This document shows positions 54,017 through 62,500 of a DNA stretch of 64,000 nucleotides, piece by piece; within the stretch, counting starts at the first letter, position 1, and the number at the start of each line of letters is the position of its first letter. Location of the stretch: positions 744,001 to 808,000 of the forward strand of contig NZ_JAHKKG010000001.1 in the NCBI RefSeq assembly GCF_018829635.1. The letters are read 5' to 3'. The position numbers and the translations under genes are program-made. The notes beneath the pieces were generated by a model. That model searched no databases. It was not told the origin of the DNA and worked only from the letters and a program-made list of their open reading frames with translations. The stretch comes from Paractinoplanes bogorensis (GTDB lineage Bacteria; Actinomycetota; Actinomycetes; Mycobacteriales; Micromonosporaceae).

Positions 54017-55684
54017 TCAGCGGATCCGGACGTTGCAGTAGCGGCTGCTCAGGTAGACATTCGTGGCGCCCAGCGGGTCCAGTTGCACCGGGCCGGCGCC
54101 CTTCTCCTGCACCTTCGTGTCGAGCGTGCGGCCGTCGGAGGCGTCGTGCAGTTCGTAGTCGCAGGAGTTGTTGCCGTGGTCGTCGAGCGCTTCGACGGTG
54201 ACGAGACCGCTCGCCGGGAAGACGTCGGTGTCGCCCAGCACCTCGGGGACGAAGGGGAGCTTGACCTCGCCCGCGCCGGGGCGGGGCTGGGTCAGGCAGC
54301 CGGGGTCGTTCGCGGTCCAGCGGAACTCGCCGGAATCGCGGACCTGCACGGTGACCGGCAGGTAGACATCGGTGGGGACCGCGAGGGGCTGGGCAGCACC
54401 GACGCGCTGGACCGTGACGTCGCAGCCGGGGTCGTTGCCCTGGGCGTTGTCCTTGATGGTGAGCCGCCACGGGGACTGTGCGGTGAAGCTCTGCGCCGAG
54501 GTCATCACGGCCGGGGGCGAGGCACCGTCGTTGTCGTCGCCGAACTGGGTCAGGGCGAACACCGCGCCGGCCACCACGACTGCGGCGGCGGCCCCGGCGT
54601 AGATCCAGCGCCGCCGGTCGGGCGCCGGCGCGGCGACGGGGGCGGCGGCGGGCATGTCGCCGGGCGTGTCGCCGGCCGGTGCGAGCGCGGGTGGGTCGGT
54701 ATCCGACAAATCGCCGGCCAGGGCTGCGGCGGCGGCCCCGGCGACCGTACGGCTGTCGTCGTTCGCGAGATGTTCCAGCGCCTCCCGGGCCGCGATCGCC
54801 ATCCCGGCGTGCCGGCCGTGGGCGAGCCGGGCCAGCTCGGTCACGGCACCGGCCCGGATGCTCCCGATCGGATGGTCGATCACCGACTGCAGCTCGGGCG
54901 GCAGCGGCGCCGCGCTCGTCACCGGGCGGCTGCGCCGGGCCACGTACAGCTCGCCCTGCATCTCGACGTCACGGCTCGGGGTCTGGTGCGGGTTGCGTTC
55001 GCGGACCCGGTCGAAGACGTAGTCGTAGAGCTCGTTCAGCGACACCCAGCCGTCCTGGTCGCGGTCGGCGTCGCCGGTGGCCAGGCCCTCGACCAGCGCC
55101 GAGGTGAACACCGAGGGGCGCCGGCTGAGCTCGTCGGAGTCGGCCAGCTGGTCGCCCTCGAACGCGTATTCCATCGCGCTCGACGCCGTGATGACCGCCC
55201 GTCCGCGTCCGCCGCCGTGGAAGCTGTCGAACACGTTGACGTCGCCCGCCGCGCGCACCTTCACGCCGGTGCTGAACGCGCCGCCGTAGCAGCAGTCGAG
55301 CAGCAGCACGATGCTCCGCGACCGGCTGGCCCGCATGCAGCGCTGCACGAAGTCGGCCGAGACGGCGGTCGAGCCCAGCCGGTTGGGCCGGGTGTTGCGG
55401 GTGGCGAAGAACAGTTCGCCCGAGTCGCCCTTGAGCCCGTGGCACGAGAAGTGCAGCAGCAGGACGTCGTCGGGGCGGCTGTCGGAGAACAGGTCCTCGA
55501 TCTCCTCGCGGATGACGTGCGCGGGTTCGTTGCGGACGACCCGGACGTCGAAGTCGCCGATCGCCGCGTCGCCGAGCACACCGGCCAGCGCCTCGGCGTC
55601 GGCCTGGGGCGCGAGCAGGTGGTTCAGCCCCTCGTGGTCGTACGTGTCGTTGGCGACGATCAGGGCCTTGCGCGAGCCGGACAT
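54017..55684 (-). CDS. membrane-anchored caspase-like (C14) protease with EF-hand loop
   Basis: 555 aa from ATG 55684, overlapping the upstream stop as TGATG. Caspase/metacaspase domain (residues 4-245) with catalytic dyad His82 (LLLHFSCHGLKGD) and Cys132 (IVLLLDCCYGGAFS). Inside it, residues 207-218 form a canonical EF-hand loop (DRDQDGWVSLNE). Residues about 262-323 are a HEAT-like helical segment (SIRAGAVTELARLAHG ... DDSRTVAGAAAAAL); then a Pro/Ala linker, one membrane helix (360-381) and an outside domain of about 170 residues with four cysteines (421, 463, 508, 550). Paired with the EACC1-type gene it looks like the effector of a conflict/regulated-death system that cleaves proteins when triggered. 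Confidence 0.9.
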   Translation of the reverse strand: MSGSRKALIVANDTYDHEGLNHLLAPQADAEALAGVLGDAAIGDFDVRVVRNEPAHVIREEIEDLFSDSRPDDVLLLHFSCHGLKGDSGELFFATRNTRPNRLGSTAVSADFVQRCMRASRSRSIVLLLDCCYGGAFSTGVKVRAAGDVNVFDSFHGGGRGRAVITASSAMEYAFEGDQLADSDELSRRPSVFTSALVEGLATGDADRDQDGWVSLNELYDYVFDRVRERNPHQTPSRDVEMQGELYVARRSRPVTSAAPLPPELQSVIDHPIGSIRAGAVTELARLAHGRHAGMAIAAREALEHLANDDSRTVAGAAAAALAGDLSDTDPPALAPAGDTPGDMPAAAPVAAPAPDRRRWIYAGAAAAVVVAGAVFALTQFGDDNDGASPPAVMTSAQSFTAQSPWRLTIKDNAQGNDPGCDVTVQRVGAAQPLAVPTDVYLPVTVQVRDSGEFRWTANDPGCLTQPRPGAGEVKLPFVPEVLGDTDVFPASGLVTVEALDDHGNNSCDYELHDASDGRTLDTKVQEKGAGPVQLDPLGATNVYLSSRYCNVRIR

Positions 55685-56061
55685 CAGGTGCCGTGCCGGC
55701 TCACGAAGAGATCCACCAACCGTTCCTGCTCGGCCACCGACGCCTCGGACAGCTCGAGGACGTCGCCGCCGAGCTCGAGCCGGACCGTGCGCCTGGTGCC
55801 GTCGGAACGACCGAGCCATCCCCGTACGACCGTGACGACCGACCGCAGCACCTCGGGGTTCTGCCCGAGCAGCACCAGGATCGCGCCGACCGCCTGCATG
55901 TCGAACGCTCGTGTGCCGGGCGGGGGAGCGCCACCGGGCAGCGTCTGTACGTCGTCCACGTCGAGCCGGCGCAGTTCGGCGCGGAGCTGACCGGTCAGCC
56001 CGTCGAGCCGTTCCGGGTCGGCGCCGTCCTCGGCCAGGAAGAGCCGCAGTCCCTCACTCAT
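55684..56061 (-). CDS. EACC1-type (effector-associated constant component 1) protein
   Basis: 125 aa from ATG 56061. It has the pattern of the EACC1 family: an opening helix LDGLTGQLRAELRRLDVDDVQ, the GGAPPPGTRAFDMQAVGAILVLLGQ turn and helix, VLRSVVTVVRGWL, and a closing beta-alpha unit TVRLELGGDVLELSEASVAEQERLVDLF. In the literature, EACC1 genes sit next to trypsin- or caspase-type effectors in NTP-dependent conflict systems; I recognise it by pattern, not by search. Directly coupled (TGATG) to the caspase gene. No ATPase/STAND partner is seen next to it here, which is unusual. Likely an adaptor or inhibitor of the protease. Confidence 0.8.
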   Translation of the reverse strand: MSEGLRLFLAEDGADPERLDGLTGQLRAELRRLDVDDVQTLPGGAPPPGTRAFDMQAVGAILVLLGQNPEVLRSVVTVVRGWLGRSDGTRRTVRLELGGDVLELSEASVAEQERLVDLFVSRHGT

Positions 56062-56150
56062 CGATCCACCATGCACCCGCGGTGACGGCGTGGGAACTAT
56101 CCGAAAGGTGACCCTGCTCCGACGTATCCACCGGCCGCTGAGGCACACTG

Positions 56151-56912
56151 GTGCGGGTGCGGAAGATCTACTTGATCGGGATCGGTGCCGGCGACCCCGA
56201 CCACCTGACCCTGCAGGCGGCTAAGGCCATCGGGCGTACGGACGTGTTCTTCCTGCTCGACAAGGGCGAGGCCAAGCAGAGCATGATCGATCTGCGGGAG
56301 CGGATCGTGCGCGGCTACTCCAAGCCGAGCCGGCGCATGGTGTCCGGCCGCGACCCCGACCGTGACCGCACCCCGGCCGATTACGAGGGCACGATTGCCG
56401 ACTGGCGGCACCGGCGGGCCCTGGTGGTCGAGGAGATGCTGGTCGAGCACCTGCGCGAGGACGAGACCGGCTCGTTCCTGGTCTGGGGCGACCCCAGCCT
56501 GTACGACTCCTCGCTCGCGATCCTGGACGACGTGCTGGCCCGGGGCGCGATCGAGTTCGAGTACGAGGTCATCCCTGGCATCAGCAGTGTCTCGGCGCTG
56601 GCGGCCAAGCACCGCGTGCCGCTGAACCGGGTCGGGCAGCCGTTCCAGGTCACCACCGGGCGGCGGCTGGCCGAGGGCTGGCCCGAGGGCGTCGACGACG
56701 TGGTCGTGATGCTCGACGCCCAGCAGGCCTTCACCGCCCACCCCGAGGCGGAGATCTTCTGGGGTGCCTATGTCAGCACCGAGGACGAGATCCTGCGCTC
56801 GGGCCGGGTGTCCGACGTGGCCGACGACATCGTCAAGACACGCGCGGACGCCCGGGCCGAACACGGCTGGATCATGGACACCTATCTGCTGCGGCGTCCC
56901 CCGTCGTCGTAG
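56151..56912 (+). CDS. cobF: precorrin-6A synthase, deacetylating (CobF)
   Basis: 253-aa SAM methyltransferase that methylates C1 of precorrin-5 with loss of acetate in aerobic cobalamin synthesis. Motifs: KIYLIGIGAGDPDHLTLQA, FLVWGDPSLYDSSLAILDD, YEVIPGISSVSALAAKHRVPLNRVG and WGAYVSTEDEILRSG. GTG 56151 or 56157; the former was taken. It is about 30 kb from cobG-cobH-cobIJ-cobN and has no visible riboswitch. Head-to-head with the EACC1 gene with 89 bases between. Confidence 0.94.
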   Translation: MRVRKIYLIGIGAGDPDHLTLQAAKAIGRTDVFFLLDKGEAKQSMIDLRERIVRGYSKPSRRMVSGRDPDRDRTPADYEGTIADWRHRRALVVEEMLVEHLREDETGSFLVWGDPSLYDSSLAILDDVLARGAIEFEYEVIPGISSVSALAAKHRVPLNRVGQPFQVTTGRRLAEGWPEGVDDVVVMLDAQQAFTAHPEAEIFWGAYVSTEDEILRSGRVSDVADDIVKTRADARAEHGWIMDTYLLRRPPSS

Positions 56913-56913
56913 G

Positions 56914-57429
56914 TCAGTAGTTGACCGTGACGCCGACCGTCTTGCACGCGGCCGTGATCGCCTTGCCGGAGGCCTCGTACTCCGGGTTCTCGATCTCGGT
57001 CATCGGGCTGGCCGAGTTCGCGACCTCGGCCGCGCCGGCGGCGAACTTCTTCACGGCCAGACCGACCTTGGTCTCGCTGGAACCGGCGGCCTTCTCCAGT
57101 TCGGTGCCGAGCCCGCCGAGCACCTTGGCCATGTCGGCGTCGCTGGGCTCGCCCTGAGCCGACTGGAGCAGCTGGATCAGTTCGGCCTTGAACGCCTTGT
57201 CGGCCTTGCCGGCGGCGTTGCAGATCGCCTTGTCGGTCGGGGCGTCGGCGGCGGCCGGGGCGGCGTCGGCGGGCGCCGCGTCCGTCGGCTCGGCGGCCGG
57301 GGCCGCGCTGGTGGCCGTGGTGGCCGCCGGCTCGGTCCAGGCGGCCGTGGTGTCGTCGCCACCGCAGGCGGCCAGGGTCATGAACGAAGCGCCGATCAGG
57401 GCGGTGAGAACGGTGCGCAGGCGAAGCAT
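56914..57429 (-). CDS. small lipoprotein, unknown function
   Basis: 171 aa from ATG 57429 (behind GGGGG). Lipoprotein signal MLRLRTVLTALIGASFMTLAAC with lipobox LAAC; after it an Ala/Pro/Thr stalk (residues about 28-70), then a helical domain of about 95 residues with two cysteines (KAICNAAGKADKAF and AITAACKTVGV) probably bridged. No recognised family. Its 3' end is one base from cobF's. Divergent from the next lipoprotein gene with a 90-base shared promoter region. Confidence 0.85.
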   Translation of the reverse strand: MLRLRTVLTALIGASFMTLAACGGDDTTAAWTEPAATTATSAAPAAEPTDAAPADAAPAAADAPTDKAICNAAGKADKAFKAELIQLLQSAQGEPSDADMAKVLGGLGTELEKAAGSSETKVGLAVKKFAAGAAEVANSASPMTEIENPEYEASGKAITAACKTVGVTVNY

Positions 57430-57481
57430 GGAACGAACCCCCGTACTAAATGAGCTGTCGGCGCGGGACTGTACCCGAGGT

Positions 57482-57510
57482 TTGAGCAGGATCAAATCAG
57501 CCCCTACACT
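57482..57510 (+). promoter_or_regulatory. sigma-A-type promoter of the lipoprotein gene at 57520
   Basis: TTGAGC (57482-57487), a 17-base spacer and TACACT (57505-57510) fit a housekeeping promoter. The GTG start lies nine bases after the -10 and no ribosome site is present, so the message should be leaderless. Confidence 0.65.
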
Positions 57511-57519
57511 TTCGATCCC

Positions 57520-58119
57520 GTGAGACTCCGTACCCCTGCCGCAGTTGCCTTTTTCGCGTCGTTTGCCCTGGTCGGATGCCAGTCCGAGGAGCCCGGGAAC
57601 GCGTCACCAGCCGCCCCGAGTCCGCCGCCGCAGGTAGTGGCTGAGGCGGCCCGGGTAGGCGCCGCGGGCAGCGGCTGCGAGCTTCCCGTGACGTTCGGCC
57701 TGCAGGCCTCCTGGCGGCCCCAGGCGGTGACGCTCGGGAAGAACGATCCGCTGGCCTCGCTCGCCCGCCGCGGCACACTGACGCTGGTCTGCGAGATCGA
57801 CGCGAAGCCGGCCGGTCCGATCGGCTTCCTGCGCGTCTACACGGGGAAGGCGGGTGATCCGCGGGCCGCCCTGACCGGGTTCATCGGGACGTCCGCGAAG
57901 GACCCGGTCTTCAGCGAGCAGCGGGTCGGCGACCTGCCGCTGCTCGAGGTGGCCTATCAGGCCAAGAGCGAGCTCGAGGACACGCTCGAGCCCGAGCGGG
58001 CGTTCGCCGTGCAGGCCGGCTCGCAGCTGGTCGTGGTGGCTCTCGACAGCCTCGACGGCGACGAGCAGGCGGCCATGCTCCCCGCCTTCGAGCTGGCCAA
58101 GAGCAGCCTGACCGAGTAG
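57520..58119 (+). CDS. lipoprotein, unknown function
   Basis: 199 aa from GTG 57520. Lipoprotein signal MRLRTPAAVAFFASFALVGC (lipobox LVGC), Glu/Pro/Ala stalk, then a soluble domain from about residue 50 with a cysteine pair (GSGCELPVTFGLQASW and TLVCEIDAKPAG), a beta-rich core and a final helix (DEQAAMLPAFELAKSSL). The pattern is that of small secreted lipoproteins of Micromonosporaceae and Streptomyces annotated only as hypothetical. Own promoter, leaderless. Confidence 0.85.
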   Translation: MRLRTPAAVAFFASFALVGCQSEEPGNASPAAPSPPPQVVAEAARVGAAGSGCELPVTFGLQASWRPQAVTLGKNDPLASLARRGTLTLVCEIDAKPAGPIGFLRVYTGKAGDPRAALTGFIGTSAKDPVFSEQRVGDLPLLEVAYQAKSELEDTLEPERAFAVQAGSQLVVVALDSLDGDEQAAMLPAFELAKSSLTE

Positions 58120-58175
58120 CGCCCGGCGCAGGCGGGCGCGGTGGGCGAGAGCGAGACGGCGACGGGCGGAACGGG

Positions 58176-59363
58176 TCATCGCGAAACCTCCGGGAGGAGA
58201 GCGGGGGAACGACGAGCGGCCAACGCGAACAGGGCGACGGCGGGAACCACGAACAGACCGGCCACCGAGATGCCGGCTCCGACGGCCCGGCGCTGGGCCA
58301 CGAACCCGGCCGGCGGGCCCCCGGCCACCTGACCGAGCGCGTCGGCCTGCGAAACGATCGAGAACACGGTGGCCCGGGACTGCGGCTGGGTGGCCGACAC
58401 GAGCCAGACGTTGAGGATCGGGGTGGCGGAGTCGCGCAGCAGGCGTACGGCCAGATAGAGCCCGACCGCCGCCCACCACTGACCGGCCAGGCCCAGGCCG
58501 ACCATGCCGACCGCGATGAGCGCCTGCACCACCGCCAGCACCCGGCCGACCCGATGTGGCCGCACCACGTCGATCCATCGCCCGGCCACTCCGGTGACGA
58601 CGATCGAGCCGAGGGCGGCCAGCATCGCCAGGCCGCCGAAGACCAGTTCGGACGGATAGCGGCCGGTGAACGGCAGCAGGAACGGCTGGCTCAGCCGGTC
58701 GAAACCCTCGCTGCTCATGCCGGCGAACAGGGTGCCCGCGACGATGCCGCCGAGGACCAGGCTTCCCCGTACGGCCCGAGCGCCCGCGACGACCAGGCCG
58801 CGGGTTTCCGCCGGGCGCCAGTGATTCTCGGTCATGAGCACGATCAGCAGCACCGCGAGGACCAGCGTCACCACAGCACCGGCCACGATGGGCAGTGCGG
58901 GTGCGATCGCGGTGAGGGCGACCGCGGCCACGATGCCGAGCAGCCCACCGGCCTGGGTCAGCTGGCCGCCCCGGATGAAGGCCCGGTTGACCAGTTCGGG
59001 CGCGATCTCGTCGGCGGCCCAGGCCTCCTCGGCCCCGTCGACACAGACGGCACCGATCGCCCAGATGACATTGGCGACGAGGATCGCGGCGTACGTGGGA
59101 AGCAGTCCCCAGACCAGAAGACCGACCCCCATGAGCAGGTAGCCCGCGATCACGGAGAGCCGCCGGCTGTATCGGTCGGCGATCACGCCGGTCGGCACCT
59201 GGGCGATGAAGCAGACCGCCTCCATCAGCGTGCCGACGAGGACGAGCTGAAGCGGCGACAGTCCGACGACGGTCGCCTGGTAGATGAGGTTGAGAGTGAA
59301 GGCGGTGCGGGACGCGAACGCGCCCACCCCGCAGATGAGCAGGTAGAGCCGATAGGACGACAT
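58176..59363 (-). CDS. MFS transporter
   Basis: 395 aa with 12 predicted membrane segments and the MFS inter-helix loop PTGVIADRYSRRLSVIAGYLL (motif A, residues about 57-78). Half-loop duplicate at GVAGRWIDVVRPHRVGRVLAVVQ. The DHA-like exporters of this size usually export drugs or metabolites; substrate unknown. ATG 59363. The upstream 157 bases show no second gene; a second MFS gene starts the other end of this region. Confidence 0.92.
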   Translation of the reverse strand: MSSYRLYLLICGVGAFASRTAFTLNLIYQATVVGLSPLQLVLVGTLMEAVCFIAQVPTGVIADRYSRRLSVIAGYLLMGVGLLVWGLLPTYAAILVANVIWAIGAVCVDGAEEAWAADEIAPELVNRAFIRGGQLTQAGGLLGIVAAVALTAIAPALPIVAGAVVTLVLAVLLIVLMTENHWRPAETRGLVVAGARAVRGSLVLGGIVAGTLFAGMSSEGFDRLSQPFLLPFTGRYPSELVFGGLAMLAALGSIVVTGVAGRWIDVVRPHRVGRVLAVVQALIAVGMVGLGLAGQWWAAVGLYLAVRLLRDSATPILNVWLVSATQPQSRATVFSIVSQADALGQVAGGPPAGFVAQRRAVGAGISVAGLFVVPAVALFALAARRSPALLPEVSR

Positions 59364-59521
59364 GCGGAAGCGCTCCGGGATCGGATGAACCCGGTGCCGC
59401 TCAACGCGCCGCTGCTGCTAAGAGGGCCATCAACCCGGCAGGAGACGCGGGGCACCGGCGGGACAGGCGATGCCGTACGCAGTTGTCATGCCGCCGATCT
59501 TCGGCATCCGCGCCGCCCGCG

Positions 59522-62500
59522 TCAACCCATTTCCGGTGCGGTCAGTTTCCGGTCGATCGCCCGGCTGATCCGCTGCCCGGCCCGGGTCAGTCGCAGCGTC
59601 CGGGCGTCGTCGGTGCACAGCAGGTAGCGGTAGGCCCGGCCGGTGTACTGCAGGCGCAGGATCAGCGCCTCCTCGGTCGGGCGGGGCGGGGGCGCGCGGT
59701 AGATCTGCGGGGTCGCCTCGCTCACCAGCGTGCGCCCGATCCGCCGGCACGCGCTCCACGGCGCGAACCAGGGGACGACCAGCATCAGCACGGTCGCGAA
59801 GACCACGGCGGTGACGGTGGCCGCGATCATCCACGGTTCGGTGTCCCGCCAGGTGTCGGCCTTGGCCCAGCGCACCAGGGCGATCGCGGCGAGCAGGAAG
59901 ACCACCGCGTAGACGATGCTCCAGCCGGCGGCGCTGCCCGAGGGGTGCACGGTGAACTGCGTCCGGTAGGCGCCGTCGGTCTCCACCCAGGTGCCCAGGC
60001 GCCGGCCGAGCACCCAGGCCAGCCCGATCATGACGACCAGCACGACGCCGGTGGTCAGGGCGGCCCCGACGACCAGGTCAGCCGGTTCCTGGTCGGCCAG
60101 CCAGCCGGACACCGCGGGCACGCCGAACACGATCGCGGCGGCCAGTGCGGCGACGACGGCCGCTCCGACCAGCATCGGCCGGCGCCGGGACCAGGCCCGG
60201 ACGAGTTGACGCCGGAAGACCACGGCCGGGCTCGGCGGCACCGCGGGCAGACTGCCCAGGATGATCAGGGACAGGGCGGCCACGGCCACCAGCAGCACGA
60301 CCGAGGCGCCGCGCTGAGCGTCCTGGCCCTTGTTGCCGACGTCGGTCAGGGCGTAGACGACGAGCGGCACCACCGGCGCCAGCAGCACCACGCCGTGCAG
60401 CATCGTCCCGGTGCGCAGCGCGCCGTAGGCGAACGCACCGAGCAGGGCGCCCGCGCCGGCCGCGGCGGCCGGTCCCGAGGCCCACGCGGGCAGGCTGCCG
60501 AGCAGGGCCAGCACGACCAGGAAACCGCCGAGGCTGAAGCCGAGCAACGCCAGGAACTTGGCCACTCCGCCGCCGCCGGTGACCCCGCGGATCGCGAAGT
60601 AGGGCAGCAGGGCCGCGCCCCGGACGGCCCGGGTCACCGGTTTCAGGACGGGCAGGCCCGACCGGCCACTGTCGAGCACGGTCACCGCCACGCTGGCCGC
60701 CTCGACCGTGGTCCGCAGCAGCCGATCGCTGGCCGCCTCCTCGCCGAGCGTCTCGTGCCCGATCCCGGCCCGGTCGAAGGCGGCCAGCGCCTCGATCCCC
60801 AGGGCGGCCGGCGGATCGGGGCGGCTCAGCGTCTCCAGCAGCTTCTCGTTGGCCGACAGGAACTGCACGCCGCGGGAGCGGGGGTTCCCGCCGTCCTTCT
60901 GGTCGGTCCGGATCGCGCGGGCCAGCGGCGGCAGCTCCTCGGCGGCGATGCCCGCCTGCACCGACCAGATGGCGAAGTCGGCCACGGCGTGCAGGGCCGC
61001 GGGCAGGCCGTCCGGGGGCACGTCGGGACCGTAGATCGGGATCAGCTCGGCGATCGCGTCCCGGCGGAGGCCGACCAGCTGCGGCGGCACTCCGCCCGCG
61101 AAGGTGCTGTCGATCCGGTTCAGGAGCCGCTCGGCCAGGGCGGCCGGAGCGGTGCCGGGGAGGCTGCCGTCGAGGATGGCGATCCGCCGGAGCCGGGCCG
61201 GGTTGAGCAGGATCCGGCACAGCGTGGCCGCCGCGTCCATCCGCCCCCAAGTCCAGTCGTTGACCCGCCACGACTGCTTGAGGAAGCCGCCGAAGCGGGA
61301 CAGAGCGAGCCCGGCCCCCTTGTCGGCCGGGGTCACCGAATACCTGGCGAACGGGTTCGACGTCATCAGGCTGACCTGGATGAGATCGACCGCCTGGGAC
61401 ATCCCGGTCTCGGTCTCCTCGGCCAGACAGGTCGTCAGCACCTCGAGCGCCAGGAGCCGCGCGAGGATCCGGGTGACCTGGTCGGGGAGGTCCCGCTCGG
61501 CCGGGACGGCGTCGGCGGTCAGCAGGTCGCGCCACGGGCCGAGCTCGCCCAGGGTGATCTGGTCGGGGCTCAGCGAGCGCAGGATCGGCTCGGTCAGCGC
61601 GACCTTCCGCGCGATCTCCTCGACCTGGGCGCGGACGGGTTCACCGATGACGGCCGGGCCCAGCATCTTGTCGCGATAGGCGTCCAACCTCTTCCGCCAG
61701 TACGCCTCGTCCGGATCGCCGGCCGCCTCGGTGTCCCACGGCCGATCCAGCTCGACCCGCAGCTTGCGCACGTGGAGCCGGTCCTCGAACAGCTTCGTCC
61801 GGTTCTCGCTCACCCGCTGGGCCGGGTCGGCGACCACCCAGGCCAGTCGCGAGTAGAGGTCGAGCGCGGTCTCGGCCAGATGCTCGGCCGTCGTGATGCC
61901 CCAGGCCCAGCCGGTGCCGCCGGTCATGATCGCCCGCGCGCACTCGGGCACCGGGGCCTGTGGCAGATAGGGCAGGCCGGGTCCGTACGCGGTCTGGGCC
62001 CGCTCGGCACACACCCGGGTGCGCTCGTAGGGCCAGTCCCGTGCCGGTGGCACCCGGGCCGCGAGATCCCGGCTGGCCCGCCGGATCCGGAGTTGCTTGT
62101 AGAGCTTGTCCAGCCGGTCGGCGGTGTCGTAGAGGTCTTCCGGGCCGCCGTCGAGGGAGGCGAGAAGCTCGTGCCGCCCGGTCCGCCGGGACGCCGCCGC
62201 CCGGTTGTGCCGGTCGATCTCCTCGACGAAGGTGCGGCTGCCCTGGCCGGACAGGGCGCCCAGCAGCAGGCCGGACGACTCGAGCACGGTCGGCATGTCC
62301 TCCGGCCGGTCCGGGGTCTCGTCCGCGGTGGCCGACGCGTGCGGATAGACCAGCAGCATCACCCGCCGTACGGGTCCGCCGCCGGGCAGACGGTCGACCG
62401 CTTCCAGCGCCTCGCGGGTCGGGGTGTTGGCCAGCAGCCCGCCGTCGACCGCGAACCGGGACCGGTCGTCGACCCCGGGATCGGCCCACGAGGCGACCGC

